From Candidatus Hydrogenedentota bacterium (GTDB taxonomy: Bacteria; Hydrogenedentota; Hydrogenedentia; Hydrogenedentales; CAITNO01), in assembly GCA_023145975.1 (NCBI GenBank), contig JAGLCZ010000156.1, positions 1 to 7,560 on the forward strand: a DNA stretch of 7,560 bases. Direction: 5' to 3'. Position 1 is the first letter of the stretch, and the number at the start of each line of letters is the position of its first letter. The notes beneath the pieces are model-generated. The model ran no database searches, was not told where the DNA came from, and saw only the letters and a list, made by a program, of their open reading frames with translations. Below are positions 1-6,673 of the stretch, in pieces. Position numbers and translations under genes: made by a program.

Positions 1-972
1 TCGTTATTTGCGACGGCATCTGAAACGGCTCATCGCATGGTGACACTGCGTGGTTGTGTGCGTTTGCTGCGTCTTGGACAGATGGATCAAATGGTAACAT
101 TGGCACTATATGAAAATCTGGTGGGTTCCGCGAAAAATGCTGATGAACGGAAGGTTATTCTTTCAGGACTTGCTGATGTGAATGCATCTGAGGCGATTCC
201 TATTGTTCTTGCCTTGATCGAAGATGATAGCGTGAAAACTGAAGCAACTATGGCGCTCAAGCGTATTGGTGATGCTACTGGTATGACGGAAGCAGAAATA
301 CAGGCAGCGAAAAAAGCAGCCTTTTCTACGGATATTCCCAGTTCCCATAGTGATTTCCTCTCTATATTTGATGGAGAAACTCTAGAAGGCTGGAGTGGCG
401 AACCTGTCTTGTGGCGGGTTGAAGACGGATGTATCATAGGGGAAACAACTGCGGAAACACTTTTGAAAACAAATACATTCCTTACTTGGGAAGGAGGTGT
501 TGTGAGTGACTTTGAACTAATATTCCGTTACAGGTTGGAAAGTGACTGGGCAAATTCAGGTATCCAGATTCGCTCGGAACGTTTTGAAGGGTATCGGGTG
601 CGTGGGTATCAGCCGGATATTTCATCTGAAGATTGGATTTCCGGTATATGCTATGAGGAAGGCGGTCGTGGTATATTAGCGCGCCGTGGTCAGAAAGTGG
701 AAATTGGAGAAGATGAGGAAAAACAGATAACGCAGTTTGGTGACGAAAATGAACTTGGTGCTTATATTAAAAGAAACGACTGGAACGAATACCATATTAT
801 AGCAAAGGGAAATCGTTTTGTATCCAGTATCAATGGACATCGGATGCACGAAGTCATTGATAATTCTCCGCAGGCACATACCAGCGGCATACTTGCATTC
901 CAATTACATGCGGGCGATCCTATAAAAATTCGTATTACAGATATCATGCTTAAACAGTTGTCAAATAAATAA
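1..972 (+). CDS. HEAT-repeat / DUF1080 (3-keto-disaccharide hydrolase-like) protein, 5' truncated
   Basis: The reading frame is open from base 1, so the window holds the last 323 residues and the true start lies upstream. An internal ATG at position 37 is only the first Met inside the window. Residues about 13-92 are alpha-helical HEAT/PBS-lyase-like repeat sequence (ADERKVILSGLADVNASEAI and the helix after it). Residues about 119-319 form a DUF1080 domain: it opens with FLSIFDGETLEGW and continues through NSGIQIR, GYQPDI and WNEYHIIAKGN to a closing GILAFQLHAG...IRITDI segment. Known of the family: DUF1080 is a beta-sandwich (concanavalin-like) domain whose studied members hydrolyse or eliminate 3-keto-glycosides. 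The HEAT part probably serves protein contact or scaffolding (inference). Any signal peptide or further repeats would be upstream and cannot be seen. The oxidoreductase gene follows after 37 bases on the same strand, so the two are probably co-transcribed. Domain call is confident; the substrate is unknown. Confidence 0.88.
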   Translation, partial: SLFATASETAHRMVTLRGCVRLLRLGQMDQMVTLALYENLVGSAKNADERKVILSGLADVNASEAIPIVLALIEDDSVKTEATMALKRIGDATGMTEAEIQAAKKAAFSTDIPSSHSDFLSIFDGETLEGWSGEPVLWRVEDGCIIGETTAETLLKTNTFLTWEGGVVSDFELIFRYRLESDWANSGIQIRSERFEGYRVRGYQPDISSEDWISGICYEEGGRGILARRGQKVEIGEDEEKQITQFGDENELGAYIKRNDWNEYHIIAKGNRFVSSINGHRMHEVIDNSPQAHTSGILAFQLHAGDPIKIRITDIMLKQLSNK

Positions 973-998
973 ATCCTAATCCCAATAAATATTTTTAC

Positions 999-1003
999 AG
1001 GAG
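999..1003 (+). promoter_or_regulatory. Ribosome binding site of the Tat-exported oxidoreductase
   Basis: AGGAG lies 6 bases before the ATG at 1010. It is the strongest Shine-Dalgarno match in the window and fixes the start that gives a complete twin-arginine signal. No promoter is evident in the 37-base gap, which supports co-transcription with the upstream gene. Confidence 0.8.
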
Positions 1004-1009
1004 TAGACA

Positions 1010-2275
1010 ATGAGTAACAAATCGACTATCAACAGGCGTTCATTTTTAAAGAATACCTTAACAGCCGCAGGCGGAGTTGCCGCTGCGCCGCTGATTATTT
1101 CCCGTGCTTCTGCACAAACTTCTCCGAACGACCGCATCGTCATGGGAGCCATAGGGGTCGGTGGACGTGGCGGCTATATACTCAGCACATTTTTGCAGTA
1201 TTCCGATGTGCAGATGGTAGCGGTATGTGATGCCATTGGGGACCGTAGAAAAAAAGCACAGCGTATGGTTAACGAACGCTATAAGAACGATGATTGCGCG
1301 ACCTATATTGATTGTCGGGAACTGCTTGCCCGTCCCGATATTGACGCTGTGATGATCGCTACCGGTGATAATAACCATTCTTTGGTATCTATGCTTGCCG
1401 CTCGTGCCGGCAAAGATATTTACTGCGAGAAACCGTTGAGTGTTACTATTGCTGAAAGTCGTGCTGTATCGGATACGATAAGCCGTTTTGGTCGTATATT
1501 TCAGTGTGGTACGCAGCGGCGTAATGTTTCCAATTTTGTTTTTGCTGTCGATCTTGCACGTTCCGGGTTACTTGGACGTATCAAAACTGTTTATGCGGAA
1601 AAGGCGTGGAAAAAGTCGGGGGTTCATTTTAAAGTTCTTGAACCCCAACCTGAACCTGCTTATGAAGTACTGGCGTGGGATCGTTGGCTTGGAGCGGCGA
1701 GTATGCGGCCTTTTAATTCCGACTATACAGGTGGATTTTGGAGGCAGCATGGTGATTTCTCCGGTGGATCCATAACGGAATGGGGATCTCATACCGTGGA
1801 TATATGTCAGTGGGCACTTGATGCCGATGATACCTCCCCTATTACCTATGATTTAATCAATCCTGAAGGTGATATTGAGGCGGTATATGCGAATGGTACA
1901 AAACTTATTATTAAAAAGGGATTGCGTTTTGGATCCTGTCCTGTACGTTTTGAAGGGGAAGAAGGCTGGGTGGAGACTGGTGATTCCGGTGAAATTGAAA
2001 CCTATCCTGCCTCGCTGCTTTCTGATCGCAAATATTCCGGGGGGTATCCGGCGGACAATCATGTACGTGAGTTTCTGAATTGTGTAAAGTCACGGCAGCA
2101 ACCGCGTTCCACTGCTGAAGCTGCGCATCGCTCCATTAGCGCCTGTCATTGTGCAAATATGGCCGTGCGGTTAAATCGTCCGATGAAATGGGATCCCGTT
2201 AAAGAGGAATTTATTGGTGATGCGGAAGCCAACCGTTTGCGTTCACGTGCTTTTCGTGAACCCTGGACCACCTAA
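1010..2275 (+). CDS. Tat-exported Gfo/Idh/MocA family oxidoreductase
   Basis: A 421-residue NAD(P)-dependent sugar or polyol dehydrogenase-type protein. Residues 8-14 (NRRSFLK) are a twin-arginine motif, followed by a hydrophobic stretch (about 19-31) and an ASA site near residues 33-35. It should therefore be exported folded, with its nucleotide already bound. The Rossmann fold begins with GAIGVGGRG (46-54). CEKPLS (139-144) carries the family's EKP motif with its conserved lysine (141). GGSITEWGSHTVDICQWAL (252-270) is the C-terminal-domain catalytic region with His261. The tail DAEANRLRSRAFREPW is typical of the Tat-dependent members common in Planctomycetota and related phyla. Family members oxidise or reduce hydroxyls of sugars, inositols and glycosides; some are glycoside 3-dehydrogenases. 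The adjacent DUF1080 gene makes 3-keto-sugar chemistry plausible here, but the substrate cannot be read from sequence. A clear AGGAG supports the start. Complete, with no frameshift seen. Confidence 0.93.
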   Translation: MSNKSTINRRSFLKNTLTAAGGVAAAPLIISRASAQTSPNDRIVMGAIGVGGRGGYILSTFLQYSDVQMVAVCDAIGDRRKKAQRMVNERYKNDDCATYIDCRELLARPDIDAVMIATGDNNHSLVSMLAARAGKDIYCEKPLSVTIAESRAVSDTISRFGRIFQCGTQRRNVSNFVFAVDLARSGLLGRIKTVYAEKAWKKSGVHFKVLEPQPEPAYEVLAWDRWLGAASMRPFNSDYTGGFWRQHGDFSGGSITEWGSHTVDICQWALDADDTSPITYDLINPEGDIEAVYANGTKLIIKKGLRFGSCPVRFEGEEGWVETGDSGEIETYPASLLSDRKYSGGYPADNHVREFLNCVKSRQQPRSTAEAAHRSISACHCANMAVRLNRPMKWDPVKEEFIGDAEANRLRSRAFREPWTT

Positions 2276-2334
2276 AATGGAATACCATTACTAGAAAATC
2301 CCAGTAGTATCATAGAAGGACTTGTAGTGCTACT
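2276..2334. other. Convergent junction with two weak inverted repeats
   Basis: The space between the converging oxidoreductase and hydrolase genes holds AATGG-AATA-CCATT (2276-2289, 5-bp stem, 4-base loop). It also holds a longer imperfect stem pairing 2303-2310 with 2327-2334, which needs two G-U pairs and has a 16-base loop. The second stem runs into the last codons of the hydrolase gene. Neither is followed by a run of T on either strand, so neither is a canonical intrinsic terminator. They might weakly stop or stabilise both transcripts. Confidence 0.3.
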
Positions 2335-3403
2335 CGTTATTCTTTAATACTATATCAATGAGTTCATAGGCCTCTAATCGTGTCTCTAATGGAAAATCAT
2401 GTTCGGCATCGGGATAAGAAACACGTAAATTATCTTCAGCATGGAGTAGTGCGAAAATAGAGCGTGCCGCGTGTACGGCATCTTTCACACCGGATACCTC
2501 AAAATTATCATCTTTTATCGGGGCACAGATAAATACTGTGCGAGGTGCAATAGCAGCAAGAACTTCAGAAAAATCAAAGGGGATTTTGGCAGGGTCTTTT
2601 TTATAGACGGTGTCTATACGCGGCATATATCCATCATGAGTCCATCCCGTAATATCCCCGTTTTTATATTTTGGAAATAATGTAAATCCACAACTACTAA
2701 CGGCAACCTTGATACGGGTATCAAACACGCTTACAAACAGCGTATTGTGTCCTCCCAGTGAATGACCTATACAGCCGATGCGTTCGGGATCCACCTGCGG
2801 AAGGCTTTCTAATAGGTCAATAGCGCATATGTGATTGACAATTCCTTTCATGGTGCAGCTGACATATCCTTCTTCATAAAGACGTTGTCGTGCTTCCACA
2901 TACTCGCCGAATCCGGGATAATCGGGTGCCAATGTAATATAGCCGCGTTTGACAAGTTCCTCTGCATAGTTGCGGTTACTTTTATTTCCTTCCCCTGCAC
3001 AAACACGCTTACCAATTGGGGAAGTAGGATGCAGGCATAATACAGCTGGCTTCTTTTTTTCTTTCCCATCTTGGTTATTGGGTAAAAAAAGAAAAGCAGG
3101 AACCGTGTCCCATCCGTCAACTTTATAATGGATAGTTTGACGACGGTATGAGGGAAAGGATTGTTCTGCAACGATTTCATACCTGGAAGAAGATGCATGG
3201 TCAATTTCTGGAAGTTTCCCCATGACCAACTGCATATTTTCCAGTATATGATGTTTACGCAGTTGCCAATCAGCAGCGTTATCTATGGGAATCTGCTGAT
3301 TCTCTTCAGAAAGATAGTAGAGTAAATCGATTTTATTGTCGTAAAAAGGAGGTGCTTCTGATATTCCATAAATCAGGGTCAGGTAAAGAAATAAAGTAGT
3401 CAT
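2330..3403 (-). CDS. Alpha/beta hydrolase, Abhydrolase_7 / acetyl-xylan-esterase-like, possibly exported
   Basis: A 357-residue serine hydrolase. The nucleophile elbow GHSLGG (213-218) places the catalytic Ser at 215. The likely acid is Asp298 or Asp299 (CAPIKDDNF) and the likely base is His335 (DAEHDFP). An oxyanion-region strand PAVLCLHP (119-126) and the segment YAEELVKRGYITLAPDYPGFGEY (146-168) resemble esterases of the dienelactone-hydrolase/acetyl-xylan-esterase group, especially the Abhydrolase_7 type. The N-terminus (LFLYLTLIYG, 4-13) looks like a short signal-peptide core but has no positive charge before it, so export is uncertain. The start ATG overlaps the stop of the upstream methyltransferase gene as ATGA, indicating translational coupling; no good Shine-Dalgarno precedes it. 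It is the last gene of the operon. Substrate is unknown; a carbohydrate ester is a guess from family. Confidence 0.85.
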   Translation of the reverse strand: MTTLFLYLTLIYGISEAPPFYDNKIDLLYYLSEENQQIPIDNAADWQLRKHHILENMQLVMGKLPEIDHASSSRYEIVAEQSFPSYRRQTIHYKVDGWDTVPAFLFLPNNQDGKEKKKPAVLCLHPTSPIGKRVCAGEGNKSNRNYAEELVKRGYITLAPDYPGFGEYVEARQRLYEEGYVSCTMKGIVNHICAIDLLESLPQVDPERIGCIGHSLGGHNTLFVSVFDTRIKVAVSSCGFTLFPKYKNGDITGWTHDGYMPRIDTVYKKDPAKIPFDFSEVLAAIAPRTVFICAPIKDDNFEVSGVKDAVHAARSIFALLHAEDNLRVSYPDAEHDFPLETRLEAYELIDIVLKNNE

Positions 3404-4212
3404 TCTAATATTCCGTACCAGTCTTCAATCGAGTCGTCTGCATCCTGAAGTTTTTTTCGATATAATTCTGTATCTCCTTTTACAACAATAAAATCGATAC
3501 GGGTTGTGTTTTTTGTTGGTTTTCTCCATGTGTTTCCATCGCGCAGTGCGAGTAGGGAAAATCCTGCATCTTCCAAAGTCTGTAGGACAAATTCAGTAGA
3601 AAAAATGTGCTCCCGGCTAATAGATTCAGTACCTGAGTCAATGCGTATCCGTGTCTCACAGGTTTGGGTTTCATGTGCATAAGAAGTATTCCAAGTACTG
3701 CTGAACTGACCATGCTCTTCGGTTCGGGAAGTATTTTCAAAATGATTAGTGATCATTTTTTCGGTGACTATGTCAAAATAAAAGAGGCCATTGGGTAAAA
3801 GCACCTCATAAAATGACTGTATTGCTTCTGTAAATACTTCTTCGCTCAATAGAAAATTTAACGAGTCAAACAGGCAGGTAACCAAATTAAAAGAGCTGCG
3901 GAAAGGCAGCGTACAAAAGTTCCCCTGAACCAGTCGTGGAAGTTTCCTATGCTGGCGGGCAACGTATAACATAGCAGGCGATAAATCCATCCCTACAGAA
4001 TCCCAGTTGTCCGTGGCAAGTTCTTTTAATAATACCCCCGTACCACACCCGGCATCTAAATATCGGAAAGGGGCTGGAAGCATAGCGCCAAGCGTGGTGG
4101 TAATGTGAATCCAGCGCTCATAATCCACATGCTGCATGATGTCATCATAAAAATCGGCAAGTGGTGTAAGGGCATCCTGCCCCATTATGTTTAGTTCTGA
4201 TTTCTTAACCAT
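3400..4212 (-). CDS. Class I SAM-dependent methyltransferase, YqeM-like
   Basis: A 270-residue Rossmann-fold methyltransferase. Motif I is YLDAGCGTG (51-59), the SAM-binding glycine loop. Motif II is GMDLSPAML (74-82) with the acidic ribose-binding Asp76. VQGNFCTLPF (95-104) and FNLVTCLFDSLNFL (108-121) correspond to motifs III/IV. The N-terminal pattern ADFYDDIMQHVDYERW (19-34) and the CDSLN-like segment closely resemble Bacillus YqeM as I remember it, and the gene sits downstream of nadD-yqeK as yqeM does there. The substrate of that family is not established to my knowledge. The start overlaps the end of yqeK by 22 bases; an alternative ATG at 4185 would remove the overlap, but neither has a strong Shine-Dalgarno. 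The stop overlaps the hydrolase start as ATGA. The methyltransferase call is firm; YqeM orthology is probable. Confidence 0.85.
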   Translation of the reverse strand: MVKKSELNIMGQDALTPLADFYDDIMQHVDYERWIHITTTLGAMLPAPFRYLDAGCGTGVLLKELATDNWDSVGMDLSPAMLYVARQHRKLPRLVQGNFCTLPFRSSFNLVTCLFDSLNFLLSEEVFTEAIQSFYEVLLPNGLFYFDIVTEKMITNHFENTSRTEEHGQFSSTWNTSYAHETQTCETRIRIDSGTESISREHIFSTEFVLQTLEDAGFSLLALRDGNTWRKPTKNTTRIDFIVVKGDTELYRKKLQDADDSIEDWYGILE

Positions 4213-4769
4213 AGTAGAAACGCCTGTGTGTTAGGGTCAATAACTTTTTTCATCTGACAAAAGGTAAATTTCATTTCTGCAACATAGAGTAATGCAGATG
4301 CAAAACCACTAACACGCAGTTGCTGTCGTGCTTTGGCGGCTTCGGGAAACTTGCGGGTGGGTTCAGAAAAATCTGCAACATAAAGGGCTTGTCCAAGGAT
4401 TCCCAATGCCGGGCGGCCGGTGGTGTGCCAATAAATAGCTTCGTATACGTTTGCGCTGATACCAAACTGCTTTTGACAAATTTTCGCAGCTACAGGACCG
4501 TGTAATAACGCTGGATTTTCTATCTGACTGTCACTGAGAGGGAGACGAAATATACGTGCCTGTTTCAACAGTTCGTTTTTCTTCAAATTACGACAGTAGT
4601 CATGAAGCAATCCTGCTGCAATAGCTTCGTCATGATCAATATCGAGGGAAGGAGAAAAAGAGGCAAGATATTCAGCGGTAAAGATACAATGACTTACCTT
4701 ATCATCGCGGAGTCGTTCCCGAATACGGTGAAGATACTCTTTGCTGCGCGGCATTTCAGTTATTGGCAC
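4191..4769 (-). CDS. yqeK: HD-domain bis(5'-nucleosyl)-tetraphosphatase, YqeK family
   Basis: Probably a symmetrical Ap4A hydrolase, which splits diadenosine tetraphosphate to two ADP and acts in the cytosol. Numbering from the ATG at 4754 (187 residues), the metal-binding HD signature is present: His22 (SHCIFTAEYL), His51-Asp52 (GLLHDYCR), His85 (LLHGPVAA), His110 (IYWHTTGRP) and Asp128 (LYVADFSEPTR). The ADFSEPTR segment is diagnostic for YqeK. The family length is about 185-200 residues. Start choice: a GTG at 4769 has AGGA at a 7-base spacing inside the end of nadD, while the ATG at 4754 sits one base after the nadD stop without a Shine-Dalgarno. I chose the GTG, with the ATG as a close alternative. 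A still longer frame to an ATG at 4883 would overlap nadD by 128 bases and is unlikely. The gene lies between nadD and a YqeM-like gene; rsfS, normally next, is missing. Confidence 0.87.
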   Translation of the reverse strand: MPITEMPRSKEYLHRIRERLRDDKVSHCIFTAEYLASFSPSLDIDHDEAIAAGLLHDYCRNLKKNELLKQARIFRLPLSDSQIENPALLHGPVAAKICQKQFGISANVYEAIYWHTTGRPALGILGQALYVADFSEPTRKFPEAAKARQQLRVSGFASALLYVAEMKFTFCQMKKVIDPNTQAFLLWLRNQN

Positions 4770-5358
4770 GATATAATCCTTTTGACGTGATAAATCGTAC
4801 TGCCGCCTCGGGTAGCCAGTTTTCCATGTTTTCGCCACGTTCCATTCGCTCCCGTATTTCTGAAGAGGAAATAGGATATTCATCCATATGCAGCATCATA
4901 CAGTTATCTACAATATTTTGGGCGAGTGGGGCTTTGTTTTCTGGTCGGGGTGCTACAAGCAATTTTGCCAGTTGCAGGATGTCATTGGGTTCATGCCAGT
5001 GAGGCAGATCGAGTGCAGAATCATAGCCTACGATAAAGAATAATTGGGAAGGGGTGAACAGCTTGTGTAATCGTTTTAATGTATCTGCTGTATAGGACGG
5101 CCCGGGGTGATCAATTTCGATGTGGCTTGCTTCGAATTCAGCTATCCCTTCTATGGAGTCCGCTGTCATTGCTGCACGTAATGACGCAGAGGTGATTCTG
5201 TTTTCGTATTTATGCGGTGGATTGGAGGCGATGACAAATAATATCCGATCTAAGTGTGCCTGCTCCAATGCTGCTTTCGCGATGGCTATATGACCAGTAT
5301 GAATGGGATCAAAAGTCCCGCCGAATACGCCGATACGTTTTTCTTTAAGGTTATTCAC
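4756..5358 (-). CDS. nadD: Nicotinate-nucleotide adenylyltransferase
   Basis: Transfers AMP from ATP to nicotinate mononucleotide to give deamido-NAD, the penultimate step of NAD synthesis. Numbering from the ATG at 5376, the nucleotidyltransferase signature GGTFDPIHTGH (19-29) with its HxGH-type ATP site is intact. PSYTADTL (93-100), the FIVGYDS loop (114-120), Trp127 and ISSSEIRERM (169-178), the second ATP-binding motif, all fit NadD. In the FIVGYDS loop most homologues I recall have a small residue where Tyr118 stands. Start choice: the ATG at 5376 has no Shine-Dalgarno and overlaps proA by 26 bases. The in-frame GTG at 5358 has AGGG at a 7-base spacing and gives a 200-residue protein nearer the usual family N-terminus, so I use it. 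It still overlaps the end of proA by 8 bases, consistent with coupling. Identity is firm; the start is uncertain by six codons. Confidence 0.92.
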   Translation of the reverse strand: MNNLKEKRIGVFGGTFDPIHTGHIAIAKAALEQAHLDRILFVIASNPPHKYENRITSASLRAAMTADSIEGIAEFEASHIEIDHPGPSYTADTLKRLHKLFTPSQLFFIVGYDSALDLPHWHEPNDILQLAKLLVAPRPENKAPLAQNIVDNCMMLHMDEYPISSSEIRERMERGENMENWLPEAAVRFITSKGLYRANN

Positions 5359-6604
5359 GGATTTGCCCTGTGCCATGTACGATGTATTTCAGGGAAGTGA
5401 GACCTTCGAGTGCCATAGGCCCCCTGCAATGTAGTTTGCTGGTGCTGATGCCGATTTCTGCGCCCAGGCCAAACTCGAATCCGTCGGTAAAGCGGGTGGA
5501 TGCATTGACGTATACACTTGCACTATCTACTTCATCGAGAAAACGCTCTGCTGCGTTATAACTTTCAGTGATAATTGCATCGGAATGATGACTGCCATAT
5601 TCGTTGATGTGGCACACCGCCTCTTCGAAAGAGGAAACCACACGAATGGAAAGAATTTTGTCCAGGTATTCTGTCGTCCAATCTGTTTCGGTTGCGGGGT
5701 TACAGTTTATCAGCTGACATGTTCTTTCACAGCCGCGTAATTCACAACCCCCTTCTGTTAGTTCCTTGGCAATGTCCGGAAGCAGTAACGGTGCGCCAGC
5801 TTCGTGGATCAGAAGAGTTTCCATGGTATTGCATACGCCGGGACGTTGTAGTTTGGCATTTACAGCAATACGTTTAGCCATGGTCGCATCGGCATCTTCA
5901 TGGATATAGGTGTGGCAAATCCCATCAAGATGGGCAACAACAGGAATGCGGGATTCATCGTAAATACGTGCAATCAGATTTTTACCGCCACGGGGTATGA
6001 TGACATCAATATACCGTTCAAGCTTCAGCATCTCCCCCACTGCCGCACGATCTGTGGTAGTAATAATCTGCAGGGCATGTTCCGAAACGCCTGCTTCCAT
6101 TACTGCTTTGCTGAAAATTTTTGCTATGGCGAGATTAGAATGTATTGCTTCAGATCCGCCCCGAAGAATGGTGGCATTTCCGGATTTCAGACAGAGTGCG
6201 GCGGCGTCGGCTGTTACATTCGGACGGCTCTCATAGATAATTCCAACTACGCCAAGGGGTTGTCGAAGCCGAGCTATACGTAAGCCGTTAGGGTGTATAT
6301 ATTGCTCTGTAATATCGCCCACAGGATCGGGTAATGCTGCTATTACATCCAGGCCTTCTGCCATAGCGGTAATACGCTTATCTGTGAGTTCGAGGCGGTC
6401 AAGCATGGCGTTGGATAATCCTTTAGAGCGCCCCGCTTCCAAGTCTTTGGCATTTTCTATCTGTAATTCTGTTTTGTTGTTACGAAGCGCCTGGGCTGCA
6501 TGAATTAATGCGGCATCTTTAACGCCGCGAGACATTGATCGCAACGTATTTGATGCGATTCGCGCCTGTTGACCAATCTGTTCCAATTTTTTCTGTAAGA
6601 TCAT
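5351..6604 (-). CDS. proA: Gamma-glutamyl phosphate reductase
   Basis: Reduces gamma-glutamyl phosphate to glutamate-5-semialdehyde with NADPH, the second step of proline synthesis, in the cytosol. At 417 residues it has the normal ProA length. The catalytic cysteine is Cys258 in QRPGVCNTMETLL (253-265). Other family landmarks are IYESRPNVTADAA (123-135), LKSGNATILRGGSEA (139-153), VIIPRGGKNLI (201-211) and, near the C-terminus, RFTDGFEFGLGAEIGISTSK followed by HCRGPMALEGLTSLKY. The start is supported by TAGGA ending 7 bases before the ATG. Its usual partner proB (glutamate 5-kinase) is not in the window. The nadD gene overlaps its 3' end, a proA-nadD neighbourhood seen in several bacterial groups. 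No lesion seen. Confidence 0.97.
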   Translation of the reverse strand: MILQKKLEQIGQQARIASNTLRSMSRGVKDAALIHAAQALRNNKTELQIENAKDLEAGRSKGLSNAMLDRLELTDKRITAMAEGLDVIAALPDPVGDITEQYIHPNGLRIARLRQPLGVVGIIYESRPNVTADAAALCLKSGNATILRGGSEAIHSNLAIAKIFSKAVMEAGVSEHALQIITTTDRAAVGEMLKLERYIDVIIPRGGKNLIARIYDESRIPVVAHLDGICHTYIHEDADATMAKRIAVNAKLQRPGVCNTMETLLIHEAGAPLLLPDIAKELTEGGCELRGCERTCQLINCNPATETDWTTEYLDKILSIRVVSSFEEAVCHINEYGSHHSDAIITESYNAAERFLDEVDSASVYVNASTRFTDGFEFGLGAEIGISTSKLHCRGPMALEGLTSLKYIVHGTGQIRE

Positions 6605-6611
6605 GAATTTT

Positions 6612-6615
6612 TCCT
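6612..6615 (-). promoter_or_regulatory. Ribosome binding site of proA
   Basis: On the minus strand AGGA stands 7 bases before the proA ATG. It supports this start and independent translation initiation after the 69-base gap from yggT. Confidence 0.65.
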
Positions 6616-6643
6616 AGGTAAATATTTTTTCTATGTGACTATT

Positions 6644-6658
6644 TGCAAGAGGCTTGCA
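6644..6658 (-). repeat. Small hairpin between yggT and proA
   Basis: TGCAAG-AGG-CTTGCA is a perfect 6-bp inverted repeat with a 3-base loop, in the 69-base gap between yggT and proA. In the minus-strand transcript no run of U follows directly (the next bases are AATAGTCACATAG, then an A-rich stretch), so it is not a standard terminator. It might be an RNA processing or stability element, or chance. Confidence 0.35.
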
Positions 6659-6673
6659 GTATTTGGAAAATGA

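Noticed and set aside
87..437. 116-codon open frame on the minus strand opposite the HEAT/DUF1080 gene
   Set aside because: Antisense shadow of a well-supported coding frame; serine/alanine-rich translation without recognisable motif.
1058..1378. 106-codon minus-strand frame opposite the oxidoreductase
   Set aside because: Antisense to the Tat signal and Rossmann domain; no motif and no start signal.
3050..3092. Homopolymer A/T runs inside the hydrolase gene as a possible frameshift or slippage site
   Set aside because: The frame is continuous through them and encodes a lysine-rich surface loop; no alternative product is supported.
2848..3204. 118-codon open frame on the minus strand
   Set aside because: It is another frame of the alpha/beta hydrolase gene, crossing its catalytic domain, with low-complexity composition. 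The hydrolase frame is intact, so it is not a frameshift fragment.
4755..4883. N-terminal extension of yqeK to an ATG at 4883
   Set aside because: It would overlap nadD by 128 bases and encode residues unlike YqeK; the family N-terminus fits starts at 4754 or 4769.
5900..6283. 127-codon open frame on the plus strand
   Set aside because: It lies wholly inside proA on the opposite strand, has no family features and no ribosome binding site; proA is unambiguous.
6615..6660. Possible proA promoter in the yggT-proA gap (TTGCAA and TATTTA, 18 bases apart)
   Set aside because: Both hexamers match consensus poorly (about 4/6 and 3/6) in an AT-rich stretch; not better than chance.
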